Numbered from the stretch's first letter, positions 1-9,205 are shown. The stretch is DNA of 64,000 bases from Paraclostridium sordellii (GCF_000953675.1 NZ_LN679998.1:2482102-2546101); one strand, 5' to 3'. Numbers and translations: made by a program. Notes: generated by a model from the sequence alone, not told the origin.

Positions 1-489
1 TTTTTCACAAAGTTCTTCTGATCTACATAAAAGATCATTTGCTTGCTTTCTTAACTTATCAGCTTCACATTCATTTTCCATAGATTCCTTAGCCAATCTT
101 TTTGCTTTAGCTTCTAATGCCTTAGCTTTTTTATCAAACTCTCTAGCTTCTTCATATGATTCAGTGGCTAAGCACTCACAATTTAATGCTTTTTTAAATA
201 GCTTTTCTGCTTGTTCAGCTAGTTTCGCACATGTATCATCAAATTTTATTTCGCAGTCTTCACATGGACCTGGAGGACAGCAAGCAAATTCATGCTTTTT
301 ACATACCATATCCATCTCTTTACATGAGTCTACTTTTTTACATGGTTCTATTGGCTTACATGGCTCACACTTTTTATGAACCGGCTTTTTACATGGATCG
401 CAATAAACTTCTTTTTCTTTTTTTTGATGGCACCCTGTATTCATAGCACAGCTATTATTACATTTTTTTTTCTTTCTCATAGTACTCAT
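1..489 (-). CDS. Cysteine-rich coiled-coil protein (C-terminus beyond window edge)
   Basis: Open minus-strand frame of 163 codons with no stop before the window edge, so the C-terminus is missing. It starts at ATG 489 (or ATG 480), with AAAGGGG about a dozen bases upstream. The N-terminal ~75 residues are lysine-rich with many Cys-Pro and Pro-Cys pairs (CDPCKKP, CEPCKP, CCPPGPCEDC). From about residue 85 the chain becomes a heptad-like Lys/Ala/Glu/Leu helix still carrying scattered Cys. Composition resembles the cysteine-rich exosporium/spore-coat morphogenetic proteins of Peptostreptococcaceae (CdeC/CdeM type). That assignment is inference from composition only. It is transcribed divergently from the gene at 720. 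Confidence 0.7.
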   Translation of the reverse strand, partial: MSTMRKKKKCNNSCAMNTGCHQKKEKEVYCDPCKKPVHKKCEPCKPIEPCKKVDSCKEMDMVCKKHEFACCPPGPCEDCEIKFDDTCAKLAEQAEKLFKKALNCECLATESYEEAREFDKKAKALEAKAKRLAKESMENECEADKLRKQANDLLCRSEELCEK

Positions 490-719
490 AGCTAGTCAAA
501 ACCCCTTTGTTGTATTTTATTTTAACTAAGCAATTTTATATGCTTAATAATAATTATATGAAACTCATTTTTTCTGGTTACTATTAATAGCTAAAATTTA
601 TACATAAATTACCTTTAAACTTATTTTTTTCTTACTATAAAATATAAATTTTTGCACATCCTATTATTGATACAAATTAATATCAAAACACAATATTATA
701 GTTGATTGGAGTGATTTAA

Positions 720-1201
720 TTGAATAATAATGAAATGAATAATCAAATGAATAATCAAATTGATGATTATACTAACAAGGGTAAAGAGTATATAGAAAAA
801 GCTGAAAATAAGGCAAATGAACTTTTATCTAAAGCAAATGATTTAGCTCATGATATGGTTGATAAAACATCAGATATTAGTGATGATGTGAATAATCTCT
901 TAAAAAAAAAGACCAAATTAAAATAGGTCCTAATGATGAATGTAGCTGTGGTATAAGTTGTGAGTGTTTTGATGAACCAAAAACTACAGTTGACTATGTA
1001 AAAGATTATGCTAAACAACATCCGGTAATAACTGCTACTGCTTTATCTGCTACAGTTTTAACAGGTGTTAGTTTAGTTAGTCCAAAGACCAGAAAAATAA
1101 CTGTACCTGTTGCAAAATATGCAATTAAGCAACAAGCTAAATTTTCATTAGGGTTAGGAATGTTAGCTATGGCAAGTTATTTAACTAACCAACATAGTTA
1201 A
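720..1201 (+). CDS. Small helical/hydrophobic protein split by a -1 frameshift at an A9 tract
   Basis: The zero frame starts at TTG 720 (TTGGAGTGA just upstream) and stops at 924-926 after 68 codons. The coding signal continues in the -1 frame from 911 to the TAA at 1199-1201, which would give a 160-residue product. The shift point is an A9 run (902-910) followed by G. In the zero frame, bases 905-911 read A-AAA-AAG, a classical -1 slippery heptamer. The N-terminal part is a soluble Lys/Ala/Glu helix; after the shift come a Cys cluster (CSCGISCEC) and hydrophobic Ala/Thr/Leu segments. Function unknown. It could be programmed frameshifting, transcriptional slippage, phase variation, a pseudogene or a homopolymer sequencing error. 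Confidence 0.6.
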
Positions 1202-1221
1202 TGTATTAATTATAAAAAAAT

Positions 1222-1255
1222 AAATAAGGAGCTAAAATTTTATAGCTCCTTATTT
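1222..1255. terminator. Bidirectional intrinsic terminator
   Basis: Perfect 13-bp arms AAATAAGGAGCTA / TAGCTCCTTATTT around an 8-nt loop, lying between the converging genes that end at 1201 and 1266. Confidence 0.85.
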
Positions 1256-1265
1256 AAAGTTTGAT

Positions 1266-2261
1266 TTAGTTTTTATTTATATCTATTGTATTTGAGTCTA
1301 CAGTAACATTATAAGTTATCTTTTTATCCTTAATTTCATTTAGGCTTCCTTCAAATTTATTCATATTTGAACCATTGTTATCTTTGTTCTCAAAATTAAT
1401 TCCATTTAATGAATTTAAATTAAAATTCATATTATAGTTATCTATAGGTAAATTTAAGTATACCTCTCCTGTTTTATTTTCTATATTTAAATTTTTAGAA
1501 ATTGGTATACTAGATTCCACATATACCATTCTCGAATATCTGTCAGCAATTATATTTACTGATTCTGGTATAAAGTTTTCTACATCTTCAATAAATATAT
1601 CATTAGGCAGAGATTCTAAGTATACATTTCCTTGAGTGCTAACTTCTACATTATTTATACCTAGCAACTCACTAGTTTTTAAATTTATATCACCTATAGA
1701 GCTTAATCTTAATTTCTCTAAGTGTTTAACTTCTTTAGGTAAACTTAATTCACCTTGATTTGTATTAAATACTATTTGACTAGATAGTACATCTTTATCT
1801 CTTACAATTAAACTACCAGTTTTTGTATCAGCTTGAATATCTACATTATTAGGAACATAAATAATTATTTTATTGTTACCTAAATTTATCATACTTAAAA
1901 CAGCATCTCCAAAGCCTTGTACTTGTATATTTAAATGTTGACTTTCATCATTTTCTTTTACACTAAATACTTTATCTTTATTTTCTATAGTCAATGTTTT
2001 ATCAGTGTAACTTCCAACTTGTACTATTTTAATCTTGTCAGAATTACTTTTTCTTATTTCTACGCTCATATTTTTAGTATCTATATCTAGCTTATTTATA
2101 TCTACTTTTTTCTCATATATTTCAACTTCTTCATTAGCCTTCTTTATAGTTTTGTTTATATAATTTGTTGCAAATGGAACTGCTGCTATTGATGATGATA
2201 TAGTTCCAACAATTCCTATTACAATTAAAATAACAGCAAATATAGTTATCTTTTTATTCAT
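1266..2261 (-). CDS. DUF4097-type membrane-anchored beta-strand protein
   Basis: A protein of 331 aa with an N-terminal membrane anchor (about residues 5-30), then an extracellular region of repeated short beta-strand units (patterns such as IYVPNNVDIQADTKTGSL and LSSIGDINLKTSEL), typical of the DUF4097 adhesin-like/LiaF-related fold. It overlaps the upstream HAAS gene by 8 bases, so the two are translationally coupled. PadR-HAAS-DUF4097 operons are common in Firmicutes and are usually linked to envelope-stress sensing. The specific signal here is unknown. Confidence 0.75.
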   Translation of the reverse strand: MNKKITIFAVILIVIGIVGTISSSIAAVPFATNYINKTIKKANEEVEIYEKKVDINKLDIDTKNMSVEIRKSNSDKIKIVQVGSYTDKTLTIENKDKVFSVKENDESQHLNIQVQGFGDAVLSMINLGNNKIIIYVPNNVDIQADTKTGSLIVRDKDVLSSQIVFNTNQGELSLPKEVKHLEKLRLSSIGDINLKTSELLGINNVEVSTQGNVYLESLPNDIFIEDVENFIPESVNIIADRYSRMVYVESSIPISKNLNIENKTGEVYLNLPIDNYNMNFNLNSLNGINFENKDNNGSNMNKFEGSLNEIKDKKITYNVTVDSNTIDINKN

Positions 2262-2973
2262 CTATATCATCCCCTTTGTAGTTTATTTTTCTTTCTTTTG
2301 CAACTATATATTTTTTCTTGTTTTTTAACCAATGCATGTATCTTTTGTATAAAGTTTTCCCTAATTTTAATATATAAAGATATACTTGTATTCCTAAAAT
2401 ATCAAAACCTATTATCCCTATACTAATAAATACTATAAGTAAAGCTATAGATAAGTCTAAAGCGAATAAAGGCCCTGATGTCCCTATTAATGCTATAAAT
2501 GCTATATTTAATGCCCCTATAGTAATTCCAGCTGATACCATAACTAATATAAATATTAGCCATATAATAAGTAAAATAAAACTAAGTCCTGCCAATAAAA
2601 ATTTTATGAGCTTTGTTGATAATCCATCTTCATCACTTTTTAAATTTGGAGTTAACTTATTATTTATAACATCCTTAGTCTTATAAAAGGTTTCTTTAGT
2701 TCTTAACTTTATCTGACTTAAACTATCATGAATTCTATCAAATCTTTTATTATTATAATTAATTTTGCTTTCTTTCATCTCTCCAACTAAATCTCTAACA
2801 ATAGATTTTGGTGAACCTAGGGATTCTATAATTTGTATATCACTTTTACCTTCTATTTCCCCGTCAATAAAATATTCTTCATAATCTCTTAATATATCAT
2901 TAACTTCATCTTGTGAAAAATGGTTAGACAAATAGTCTTTTAATATTTCTAAAAATTCTTTTTTATTCAACAC
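2254..2973 (-). CDS. HAAS/DUF1700 domain membrane protein
   Basis: 239 aa. The first ~65 residues match the HAAS (DUF1700) signalling domain: LEILKDYLSNHF, then ILRDYEEYFIDG, then ESLGSPKSIVRDL. After a basic linker come about three hydrophobic segments (~125-215) and a basic cytoplasmic tail. HAAS proteins are typically encoded next to PadR regulators, as here: the PadR gene ends 10 bases upstream and the DUF4097 gene overlaps downstream. Likely a membrane sensor or modulator in that unit. Confidence 0.82.
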   Translation of the reverse strand: MLNKKEFLEILKDYLSNHFSQDEVNDILRDYEEYFIDGEIEGKSDIQIIESLGSPKSIVRDLVGEMKESKINYNNKRFDRIHDSLSQIKLRTKETFYKTKDVINNKLTPNLKSDEDGLSTKLIKFLLAGLSFILLIIWLIFILVMVSAGITIGALNIAFIALIGTSGPLFALDLSIALLIVFISIGIIGFDILGIQVYLYILKLGKTLYKRYMHWLKNKKKYIVAKERKINYKGDDIDE

Positions 2974-2983
2974 TAATTCCTCC

Positions 2984-3295
2984 TTAATCTAAATTAATAA
3001 GATAGTCTACCGCACTAGTAAAATTTCTCCATTCATTTATGAGACTTACTAAATTCTTTTTTCCAAGTTCCGTTATTTTATAATATTTTCTTGCCGGACC
3101 TTCATTAGATTCTAATATATATGTCTCAAAAAATTCTTCTTTTGTTAATCTTCTCAATAAAGGATATATTGTGCCTTCATTTACTTCTATGACCTTTGAA
3201 ATATTTTGTACAATCTCATATCCATACATATCTTTTTTAGATATGAGTGCTAATACACATATTTCTAATACTCCTTTTTTAAACTGTGTATTCAT
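2984..3295 (-). CDS. PadR family transcriptional regulator
   Basis: 103 aa winged-helix repressor of the small PadR class: LEICVLALISKKDMYGYEIVQNIS, then EGTIYPLLRRL (the wing region) and GPARKYYKITELGKKNL. An upstream in-frame ATG (3304) sits directly on AAAGG. The ATG at 3295 has AAAGGA at about 8 nt and is the better start. First gene of the PadR-HAAS-DUF4097 operon. A promoter whose spacer is a perfect palindrome lies upstream, so autorepression is likely. Confidence 0.9.
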   Translation of the reverse strand: MNTQFKKGVLEICVLALISKKDMYGYEIVQNISKVIEVNEGTIYPLLRRLTKEEFFETYILESNEGPARKYYKITELGKKNLVSLINEWRNFTSAVDYLINLD

Positions 3296-3336
3296 CAACT
3301 CCATCCTTTCTATTTAATTAATAATTACTGTGTTTT

Positions 3337-3422
3337 ATACAGTACTGGGTTTAATCGCATTTATAAATATATAATAACACAGTACTGTGTGTTACACAAT
3401 ACTGTGTTATTATATATTTATA
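3337..3422 (-). promoter_or_regulatory. padR promoter with palindromic operators inside a 61-bp near-palindrome
   Basis: Reading leftward: -35 TTGTGT (3394-3399), a 17-nt spacer and -10 TATTAT (3371-3376). The spacer contains ACACAGTACTGTGT (3377-3390), a perfect 14-bp palindrome. Related copies lie at 3394-3407 (ACACAATACTGTGT) and 3337-3350 (ATACAGTACTGGGT). Bases 3362-3422 as a whole form an inverted repeat with 23-bp perfect outer arms and only two mismatched pairs near the centre. Best explained as PadR operators. Confidence 0.8.
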
Positions 3423-3428
3423 TTTTTT

Positions 3429-3459
3429 AATAGGTATACCATAATATGGTATACCTATT
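3429..3459. repeat. Perfect 12-bp inverted repeat 3' of the aminopeptidase gene
   Basis: AATAGGTATACC / GGTATACCTATT with a 7-nt loop, 3 bases past the M42 stop codon. In the minus direction the stem is followed by A-rich rather than T-rich sequence, so as a terminator of the minus-strand gene it is atypical. It may act as a transcript-end hairpin. Confidence 0.55.
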
Positions 3460-3461
3460 TT

Positions 3462-4493
3462 CTATTTTACATATTCTGTTACTAATTTAATTGTTTCTAT
3501 TATAGATTGTAAGTTAGTTCTTTCATATCCATGTGATGCAAATATTCCTGCTCCTATCAAAGCCGTCTTAACATCATAACCTGCTTTTAACATAGCTCCT
3601 GCATCTGATCCATAGTTAGGATACGTGTCAACTTTATATCCAATATTATTATTTTTAGCAATGTCTATAAGTTTTGAAGTTAACTCATAGTCATATGGCC
3701 CACCTGAATCTTTAGCACATATGCATACATCATATTCAGTTGAGTTTTGTCCTTCTCCCGGGCACCCCATATCTATAGCTATAAATTCTTTTGTATTTTC
3801 TGGTATTGCAGCTGATGATCCATGTCCTACCTCTTCATAGTTACTAAAGAAGAAGTTTACCGTATGTTTAGGTTTTATTCCAACAACTTTTAGATATTCA
3901 ATAACATATAAAGCTGCTGCTACAGATGCCTTATCATCTAAATGTCTAGATTTAATAAATCCAGAATCTGTTATTTTAACTCTTGGGTCAAATGATATAA
4001 AATCTCCAACCTCTATACCAAGTTCTTCAGTATCTTCTTTAGAACAAACTTGTTCATCTATTACAACCTCATAGTTTGCTGGTACTCTAGGTAGTTCTCT
4101 ACAATCTGAGTGAATATGCACAGATGGTTTTATAGTTTGTATAGTACCTTCGTAAGCTTTTCCATTCCTTGTATGTATTTTGCAACATTCCCCTTCAATA
4201 GATGTCATCATATATCCACCTACTTGAGTTAATGCTAATCTTCCATTTGACTTTATTTCCTTGACCATAGCTCCTAATGTGTCAACATGACAAGATAGGG
4301 TTTTTTGATAATTATCATCTTCTCCTTTTATTGTAGCAACTACAGCTCCTTTATTTGTAACCTTGTAATCAACTTTAAGCGTTTTTAATACATCCGTTAT
4401 ATAATTTACTACATTTTGAGTATATCCAGACGGACTTGGAATGTTTAAAACATCCGTTAAATATTTTTTTACTATATCAGCTTTGTATTCCAT
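3462..4493 (-). CDS. M42 family aminopeptidase
   Basis: 343 aa metallo-aminopeptidase of the M42 (glutamyl aminopeptidase/PepA/FrvX) family. Visible motifs are the HVDTLG metal ligand (~67), HLDDKAS, NYEEVGHG (catalytic and metal-binding Glu), AIDMG and SHGYERT near the C-terminus. Full length for the family and cytosolic. An SD (AGGAGG) precedes the ATG. It lies 20 bases downstream of a Gate-domain membrane protein gene on the same strand and is probably co-transcribed with it. Confidence 0.92.
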   Translation of the reverse strand: MEYKADIVKKYLTDVLNIPSPSGYTQNVVNYITDVLKTLKVDYKVTNKGAVVATIKGEDDNYQKTLSCHVDTLGAMVKEIKSNGRLALTQVGGYMMTSIEGECCKIHTRNGKAYEGTIQTIKPSVHIHSDCRELPRVPANYEVVIDEQVCSKEDTEELGIEVGDFISFDPRVKITDSGFIKSRHLDDKASVAAALYVIEYLKVVGIKPKHTVNFFFSNYEEVGHGSSAAIPENTKEFIAIDMGCPGEGQNSTEYDVCICAKDSGGPYDYELTSKLIDIAKNNNIGYKVDTYPNYGSDAGAMLKAGYDVKTALIGAGIFASHGYERTNLQSIIETIKLVTEYVK

Positions 4494-4513
4494 AACATAA
4501 ACCTCCTATTTGT

Positions 4514-5851
4514 TTATATATAACCTATAAATAAATAATAAATTAAAGATATTACTATAAGAGTTATAAATACTTTTTCTAGTCCAATTATAATTAGCTC
4601 AGTTGTTTTAAGTGGAATATCTGTACTAGATATATATAGTACATTCGTAGTTATAGATACCGTTTGCCCAATAAGCACAATAAATATTATAAGAGTTGTT
4701 ATACTTGTTGATTCATTATTTACAAGTTCTATATATCTACCCCCATTGAACAAGCCTAAGCATATAAACTCACTTAAACTACTTTTCCCTGGTAACTTCA
4801 ATGCTTCTATAAATGGATTTAAAATATTACTAATACTCTCAACTAGTCCTGTATTATTAATAATAAACTCTCCTACAAATATAATTATAACTAAATTTGG
4901 TAATATTGTCATAATTATATTAAATGATTCCTTAAAATTTTCTATCATACAATAAATCAATTTTTTCTTTTCTTTATTTTCCAAATATCTTTGAATAGAC
5001 TTTTTAAATTTATTACTTCTAAAATTACATTCTTTATATTTTACTTTTAAAAAATACGATTTTTTCTTTTGTCTTAAAGGCCATATTCTACATACTACAC
5101 TGTTTATAATTATACTCAAAATTATTGATATAATTATTGTAAATGCCTTAGACTGTATTTTAAGCTTATCAGCTAAGTAAATACTATTCATTATACTAAA
5201 AAATGAAAAACAGGATATAATTATGCAAGCCTCTGATTGTCTTAATTTACCTGATTTATATAATTTATTAGTCATAAACATTCCAGTAAATACATCTACG
5301 AATAAATATACAAATACATTTAATACACTTTTACCACTTAAATTTAAATTTTTCTTAGTATATTTATTAAAATACCCTTCTGTAACTTCTATTAATCCAT
5401 AATCTGTTATCAAAGGCATAAATAATACACCTAAAGAAAATACTATTGTGTACTTTAATATAATTTCTTGCATAAATAATAAGCTATCATTATTATGTAA
5501 ATAATATTCTTTCTGAGAAAATATTATTAAAACCAATAGTATACTTATTGGTCTTAATAATGTGATAATATTATGTACAATTTCATTATTGTTTTTCTTA
5601 TCATATTTTAAGATAGGAATTATAGATCCAAATATAACCATTAAGACTATATATAGTTTTAACAAATGTATATATCTTTCTTGAATAAATAAGGCCATAT
5701 GGTGTATTAATGTATTTACATACCCATTTATACTTATAGGTATAAAAAATATAGTTATCCCTATAATAGAATATATTACTATTTTAAAAGAATCTAAAAT
5801 TTCAAAGTCATAAGTTGAATTAGTTTTATTATTTAAATCTATATTCTCCAA
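4514..5851 (-). CDS. Nucleoside-recognition (Gate) domain membrane protein, YjiH-like
   Basis: 445 aa integral membrane protein with roughly ten hydrophobic segments. The C-terminal half (ILPNLVIIIFVGEFI, a long loop with ICLGLFNGGRY, then VSITTNVLYISSTDIPL) resembles the Gate/nucleoside-recognition domain of YjiH-type proteins. Substrate unknown; pairing with an M42 aminopeptidase suggests peptide or amino-acid transport, which is inference. Start ATG 5851, with a SD-like GGAAGTGG upstream. Confidence 0.6.
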   Translation of the reverse strand: MENIDLNNKTNSTYDFEILDSFKIVIYSIIGITIFFIPISINGYVNTLIHHMALFIQERYIHLLKLYIVLMVIFGSIIPILKYDKKNNNEIVHNIITLLRPISILLVLIIFSQKEYYLHNNDSLLFMQEIILKYTIVFSLGVLFMPLITDYGLIEVTEGYFNKYTKKNLNLSGKSVLNVFVYLFVDVFTGMFMTNKLYKSGKLRQSEACIIISCFSFFSIMNSIYLADKLKIQSKAFTIIISIILSIIINSVVCRIWPLRQKKKSYFLKVKYKECNFRSNKFKKSIQRYLENKEKKKLIYCMIENFKESFNIIMTILPNLVIIIFVGEFIINNTGLVESISNILNPFIEALKLPGKSSLSEFICLGLFNGGRYIELVNNESTSITTLIIFIVLIGQTVSITTNVLYISSTDIPLKTTELIIIGLEKVFITLIVISLIYYLFIGYI

Positions 5852-5952
5852 ATTTCCACTTCCTTTACATATATTTAATATATAATTGATTTAATTTTTA
5901 TATAAATGTATAATACTATCATTAGCTAAAATTATAAAAAAGAGGTGATATA

Positions 5953-7068
5953 TTGGATAACACCAACAAAACAATTTTAATTCTTACTGCTCAATTTGGT
6001 GCAGGACATGTAAGTGCTGCAAACGCTATAAGAGATTACATACTTGATAAAGAACCTACATATAATATAGTTATCCAAAACTTTATAAGTGCTAGTATTC
6101 CACGGATGAACAAACCCCTTGTTAAACTTTACGAGGCTAATACTAAATATACTCCAGGGCTTTATAACTACTATTATTATTTAAAAAAGTCTTTTGACTC
6201 AAGACATGATGTATCTTATAAAATGTATACACCTAAATTATCGGAATACATAATACAGACAAATCCGGATCTTATAATATCAACTTTTCCGATGGCATGT
6301 GCCTGTGTTGATCATTTTAAATCGAAAAATCCTGATTTTTCAGTACCTACAATAACAGTAGTTACAGATGTTGTAGATAGCCTTGAGTGGATTTATCCTA
6401 GTACAGATATGTATTTTGTAGCATCTCATGAAATAAAAAATAGATATGTACAAAAAGGAATAAACCCAAATAAAGTAAAAGTCACAGGAGTTCCAGTAAA
6501 AAAAGAGTTTAATAATCACTCTGATATTCAGTATGATAAACATAAGCTTCTTATAGTAGGCGGAGGTAGAGGATTATTTGATATGGAAATTGACTTTTTT
6601 TACTATATAGATGAACTTTTAAAGTCTTATAATCATCATTTAGAGGTTACTATTGTATGTGGTAAAAATCATAAACTATATGATAAATTGACAGAAAAAA
6701 AACCACTTAGAAATATAAATGTTTTAGGATTTGTAACTAATATGCCATCTCTATTAAAAGATCATACCTTACTTATAACAAAACCCGGTGGTGCAACTTT
6801 ATTTGAAGCTATACAAAGTGAAATTCCTGTTGTTGTAATGCTTCCTAAAGTAGGTCAGGAAATTGAAAATGCCCGTTTTATAATAGATAAAGGTATAGGA
6901 ATTATCTATAATGATGAAAATGATTTAAAAGAACTTCTAAATGCAATTGTTTATAGAAAGCTAGATGATAGAGTTTCTTTTATGAAGGAAAATATGATTA
7001 AGTTTAAAAAATCTATAGATGGTGATAAAATAGCAAACTTTGTAATAGAAATGCTAGGGACTATATAA
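5953..7068 (+). CDS. MGDG-synthase/UgtP-like diacylglycerol glycosyltransferase
   Basis: 371 aa GT-B glycosyltransferase related to MurG, MGDG synthase and UgtP. The N-terminus has LTAQFGAGHVSAANAIRDYI (diacylglycerol-binding region). The C-terminal donor domain has VVGGGRG and TKPGGATLFEAI. Expected to add a sugar from a UDP donor to diacylglycerol at the inner membrane face, providing glycolipid or a lipoteichoic-type anchor. Starts at TTG 5953 after GAGGTGATA. Single gene converging on the next one. Confidence 0.85.
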   Translation: MDNTNKTILILTAQFGAGHVSAANAIRDYILDKEPTYNIVIQNFISASIPRMNKPLVKLYEANTKYTPGLYNYYYYLKKSFDSRHDVSYKMYTPKLSEYIIQTNPDLIISTFPMACACVDHFKSKNPDFSVPTITVVTDVVDSLEWIYPSTDMYFVASHEIKNRYVQKGINPNKVKVTGVPVKKEFNNHSDIQYDKHKLLIVGGGRGLFDMEIDFFYYIDELLKSYNHHLEVTIVCGKNHKLYDKLTEKKPLRNINVLGFVTNMPSLLKDHTLLITKPGGATLFEAIQSEIPVVVMLPKVGQEIENARFIIDKGIGIIYNDENDLKELLNAIVYRKLDDRVSFMKENMIKFKKSIDGDKIANFVIEMLGTI

Positions 7069-7078
7069 AATAGTCCCT
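7056..7078. terminator. Bidirectional terminator between convergent genes
   Basis: AGGGACTAT / ATAGTCCCT arms with a 5-nt loop, overlapping the ends of both convergent genes (stops at 7068 and 7078). Confidence 0.75.
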
Positions 7079-7764
7079 TATTTGTTTAAATTTCTATACT
7101 TTTCAAAATTTATTACCCTCGTGTCTGATTTTATAAATTTCATATTTTTTAAGTTCCTACCATCTAATATAGGTTTTATTTTCTTTATAATAGAAATTCC
7201 GATGATTATTTCTGCCAAAATAAATATAACAGATATAAAAACTTCCATGTTATAGCTAGTTAAATATCCTACCTTGCCTAGACTAATTGCAGCATGTGTT
7301 TTAACTAGAATGATTGTCAAAATATGAATGTTTAATATAGAAGTTATTTTGTAAAATTCCCTATATAAATTATTTCTTTTTATAGTATTTAAGATTTGAT
7401 TATTAGTGTAGTTTAATATTTTCAAAGCATCTATATAAAAAAGCTTGAATATATTTTTATCCAATAGATTTGTTATTATTAAAAATATAGAAGTTAAAAT
7501 TAAGCAATATATATCATATACATATATATAATAATTGTCATTTAAACTTATTTTTGGAGACTGAATTATTGTGTAAATAGATAAGAAAATTATAGCTGAT
7601 ATATTTACTCTATATTGACTATATCTTACTATAATTGAATATCCTATCCCAATCATTGTGATAATTATTATAGAATAAATCTTATTTTGTCCTTTAATCA
7701 AAGAACATAATACAATAGGAGCTATGAAATAAACTAATATATCTCCTATTAACTTTTTTTTCAT
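7078..7764 (-). CDS. Integral membrane protein of unknown function
   Basis: 228 aa from ATG 7764 (AAGGGG at 7 nt; a TTG at 7767 lies too close to the SD). About six hydrophobic helices: paired short ones near residues 10-60, further ones around 85-100 and 140-195, then a basic C-terminal tail. I recognise no motif. Single gene between a terminator and a long AT-rich gap. Confidence 0.6.
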   Translation of the reverse strand: MKKKLIGDILVYFIAPIVLCSLIKGQNKIYSIIIITMIGIGYSIIVRYSQYRVNISAIIFLSIYTIIQSPKISLNDNYYIYVYDIYCLILTSIFLIITNLLDKNIFKLFYIDALKILNYTNNQILNTIKRNNLYREFYKITSILNIHILTIILVKTHAAISLGKVGYLTSYNMEVFISVIFILAEIIIGISIIKKIKPILDGRNLKNMKFIKSDTRVINFEKYRNLNK

Positions 7765-7900
7765 CAATCCACCCCTTTAATCTATTAGTTTTTTAATTTT
7801 TCATATAATTCCATTATAAATTAGTTCTATTTTTTAGTTTTTTTTCCTTCTTTACTTTTTTAAATTTTAATTTTATCAATAATCATTTCATTTTAATAAA

Positions 7901-7936
7901 AAAGACCTTGTGCTTAAATTTAAACACAAAGTCTTT
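7901..7936 (-). terminator. Intrinsic terminator of the antiporter gene
   Basis: Stem AAAGACCTTGTG / CACAAAGTCTTT, immediately 3' of the stop at 7940 in the minus direction and followed by a T-rich run on that strand. Confidence 0.8.
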
Positions 7937-7939
7937 TAT

Positions 7940-9205
7940 CTATGCTATTTGCTTATCCGTAACTTCTTTTTTATCTTCTTCTAGTAAACCTAATTTATTA
8001 GCTAATATTTTTGTTGTACTAGCTTGTACAATTAATGTAATTAATATAGTCATAAATACTACTGAAGAAATTATTTGATAGCCAGGTAATTGCATTGAAA
8101 CTATTATCCCTGATAATGCAGCAGGTATAACACCAGTTTCTCTTACCCACATCATGAATAACTTTTCTTTAAAATTCCACTTAGCTTCTCTATCAAATAA
8201 AGTACAAATTAATACTACTAAAGGTCTAGCAATAAACATTAATACTAGTACGACTAATAAAGATGGTAACCAGTACTTAGCTAACGCAGCTAAGTCCACA
8301 TGAGTTCCTAGAACTATAAATATAGCCATACGACATAAAGCACTTACGCTTTCTCTGAAAAAATGTTCTGCATGGAAATCTTCTTCTGGAACCCATAGCC
8401 CAAATAACTTTCTATTACCAGCTATTAGCCCTGCTATAAATACTGCCATATATCCACTACCATGTAGCTTAGTTGCAACTTCATAAGCTAATGCAACCTT
8501 TAAAACAGATATTATAGGCGCATAAGAGTGAAATACTCCCCATTTTTTATCTGATATTAATAATGAGAATATTAATCCTACTAAAACTCCTACTACTAAT
8601 CCTACTACTACAGACATTAATAACTCTTTTACACTTTCTCCCATAGAAAAAGACCCAGATGTTATAACTGCTAATAAAGTACTTACTAATATAGCTCCAA
8701 CTGCATCATTAAAAGCCGATTCACTAACTACAGTTTGCTTTATTTTATCTTTTATAGTAACTTGCTTAAATACAGGAATAAGAGCTGCTGGGTCAGTTGA
8801 TGCAATAACTGCTCCTATTAATAATGCTGTCATTATTGGTAAAGGAAATATTTTACTAGTAGCAAATCCTACTACTATAGTAGATATTATAACTCCCAAA
8901 GTTGCCAATAACCCTACACTTACTTTAACCTTATTTAAAACTCTTAAATTTATTTCTCTACCACCTTCATATAATATGAATGCTGATCCAAAAGTTAATA
9001 TAAGATTATTTTCTATTGGAAAAGACTCTACACTTATTACATTTAATACAGCTGGTCCAATAATTATTCCTGCGATTAAATATAATATTACATCTGGTAG
9101 CTTTAATAGCTCACTAACTTTTCCTAATACTATACCCGTTACAACAACTACTGCAAATATGAATAATAAATTATTAGTAGCTATTGCTTCCATTGTGTTT
9201 TCCAT
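7940..9205 (-). CDS. Cation:proton antiporter (CPA1/NhaP-like)
   Basis: 421 aa, about 12-13 membrane segments. Family motifs: LPDVILYLIAGIIIGP near the N-terminus, FILYEGG, ASTDPAALIPVF and SESAFNDAVGAI (the ND pair of CPA1 exchangers). There is no C-terminal RCK/TrkA domain, only a short charged tail. Probably exchanges Na+ or K+ for protons. The GTG at 9214 lies inside the SD (GGAGGAGTGAGG), so the ATG at 9205 is the likely start. Monocistronic, with a strong promoter and its own terminator. Confidence 0.88.
   Translation of the reverse strand: MENTMEAIATNNLLFIFAVVVVTGIVLGKVSELLKLPDVILYLIAGIIIGPAVLNVISVESFPIENNLILTFGSAFILYEGGREINLRVLNKVKVSVGLLATLGVIISTIVVGFATSKIFPLPIMTALLIGAVIASTDPAALIPVFKQVTIKDKIKQTVVSESAFNDAVGAILVSTLLAVITSGSFSMGESVKELLMSVVVGLVVGVLVGLIFSLLISDKKWGVFHSYAPIISVLKVALAYEVATKLHGSGYMAVFIAGLIAGNRKLFGLWVPEEDFHAEHFFRESVSALCRMAIFIVLGTHVDLAALAKYWLPSLLVVLVLMFIARPLVVLICTLFDREAKWNFKEKLFMMWVRETGVIPAALSGIIVSMQLPGYQIISSVVFMTILITLIVQASTTKILANKLGLLEEDKKEVTDKQIA

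Noticed and set aside
164-446. Two plus-strand frames of 71 codons
   Set aside because: Antisense to the cysteine-rich minus-strand gene, whose frame is open to the window edge with a plausible SD.
3429-3459. Hairpin called as an intrinsic terminator
   Set aside because: Perfect stem but no T-run in the minus direction, so listed as an inverted repeat only.
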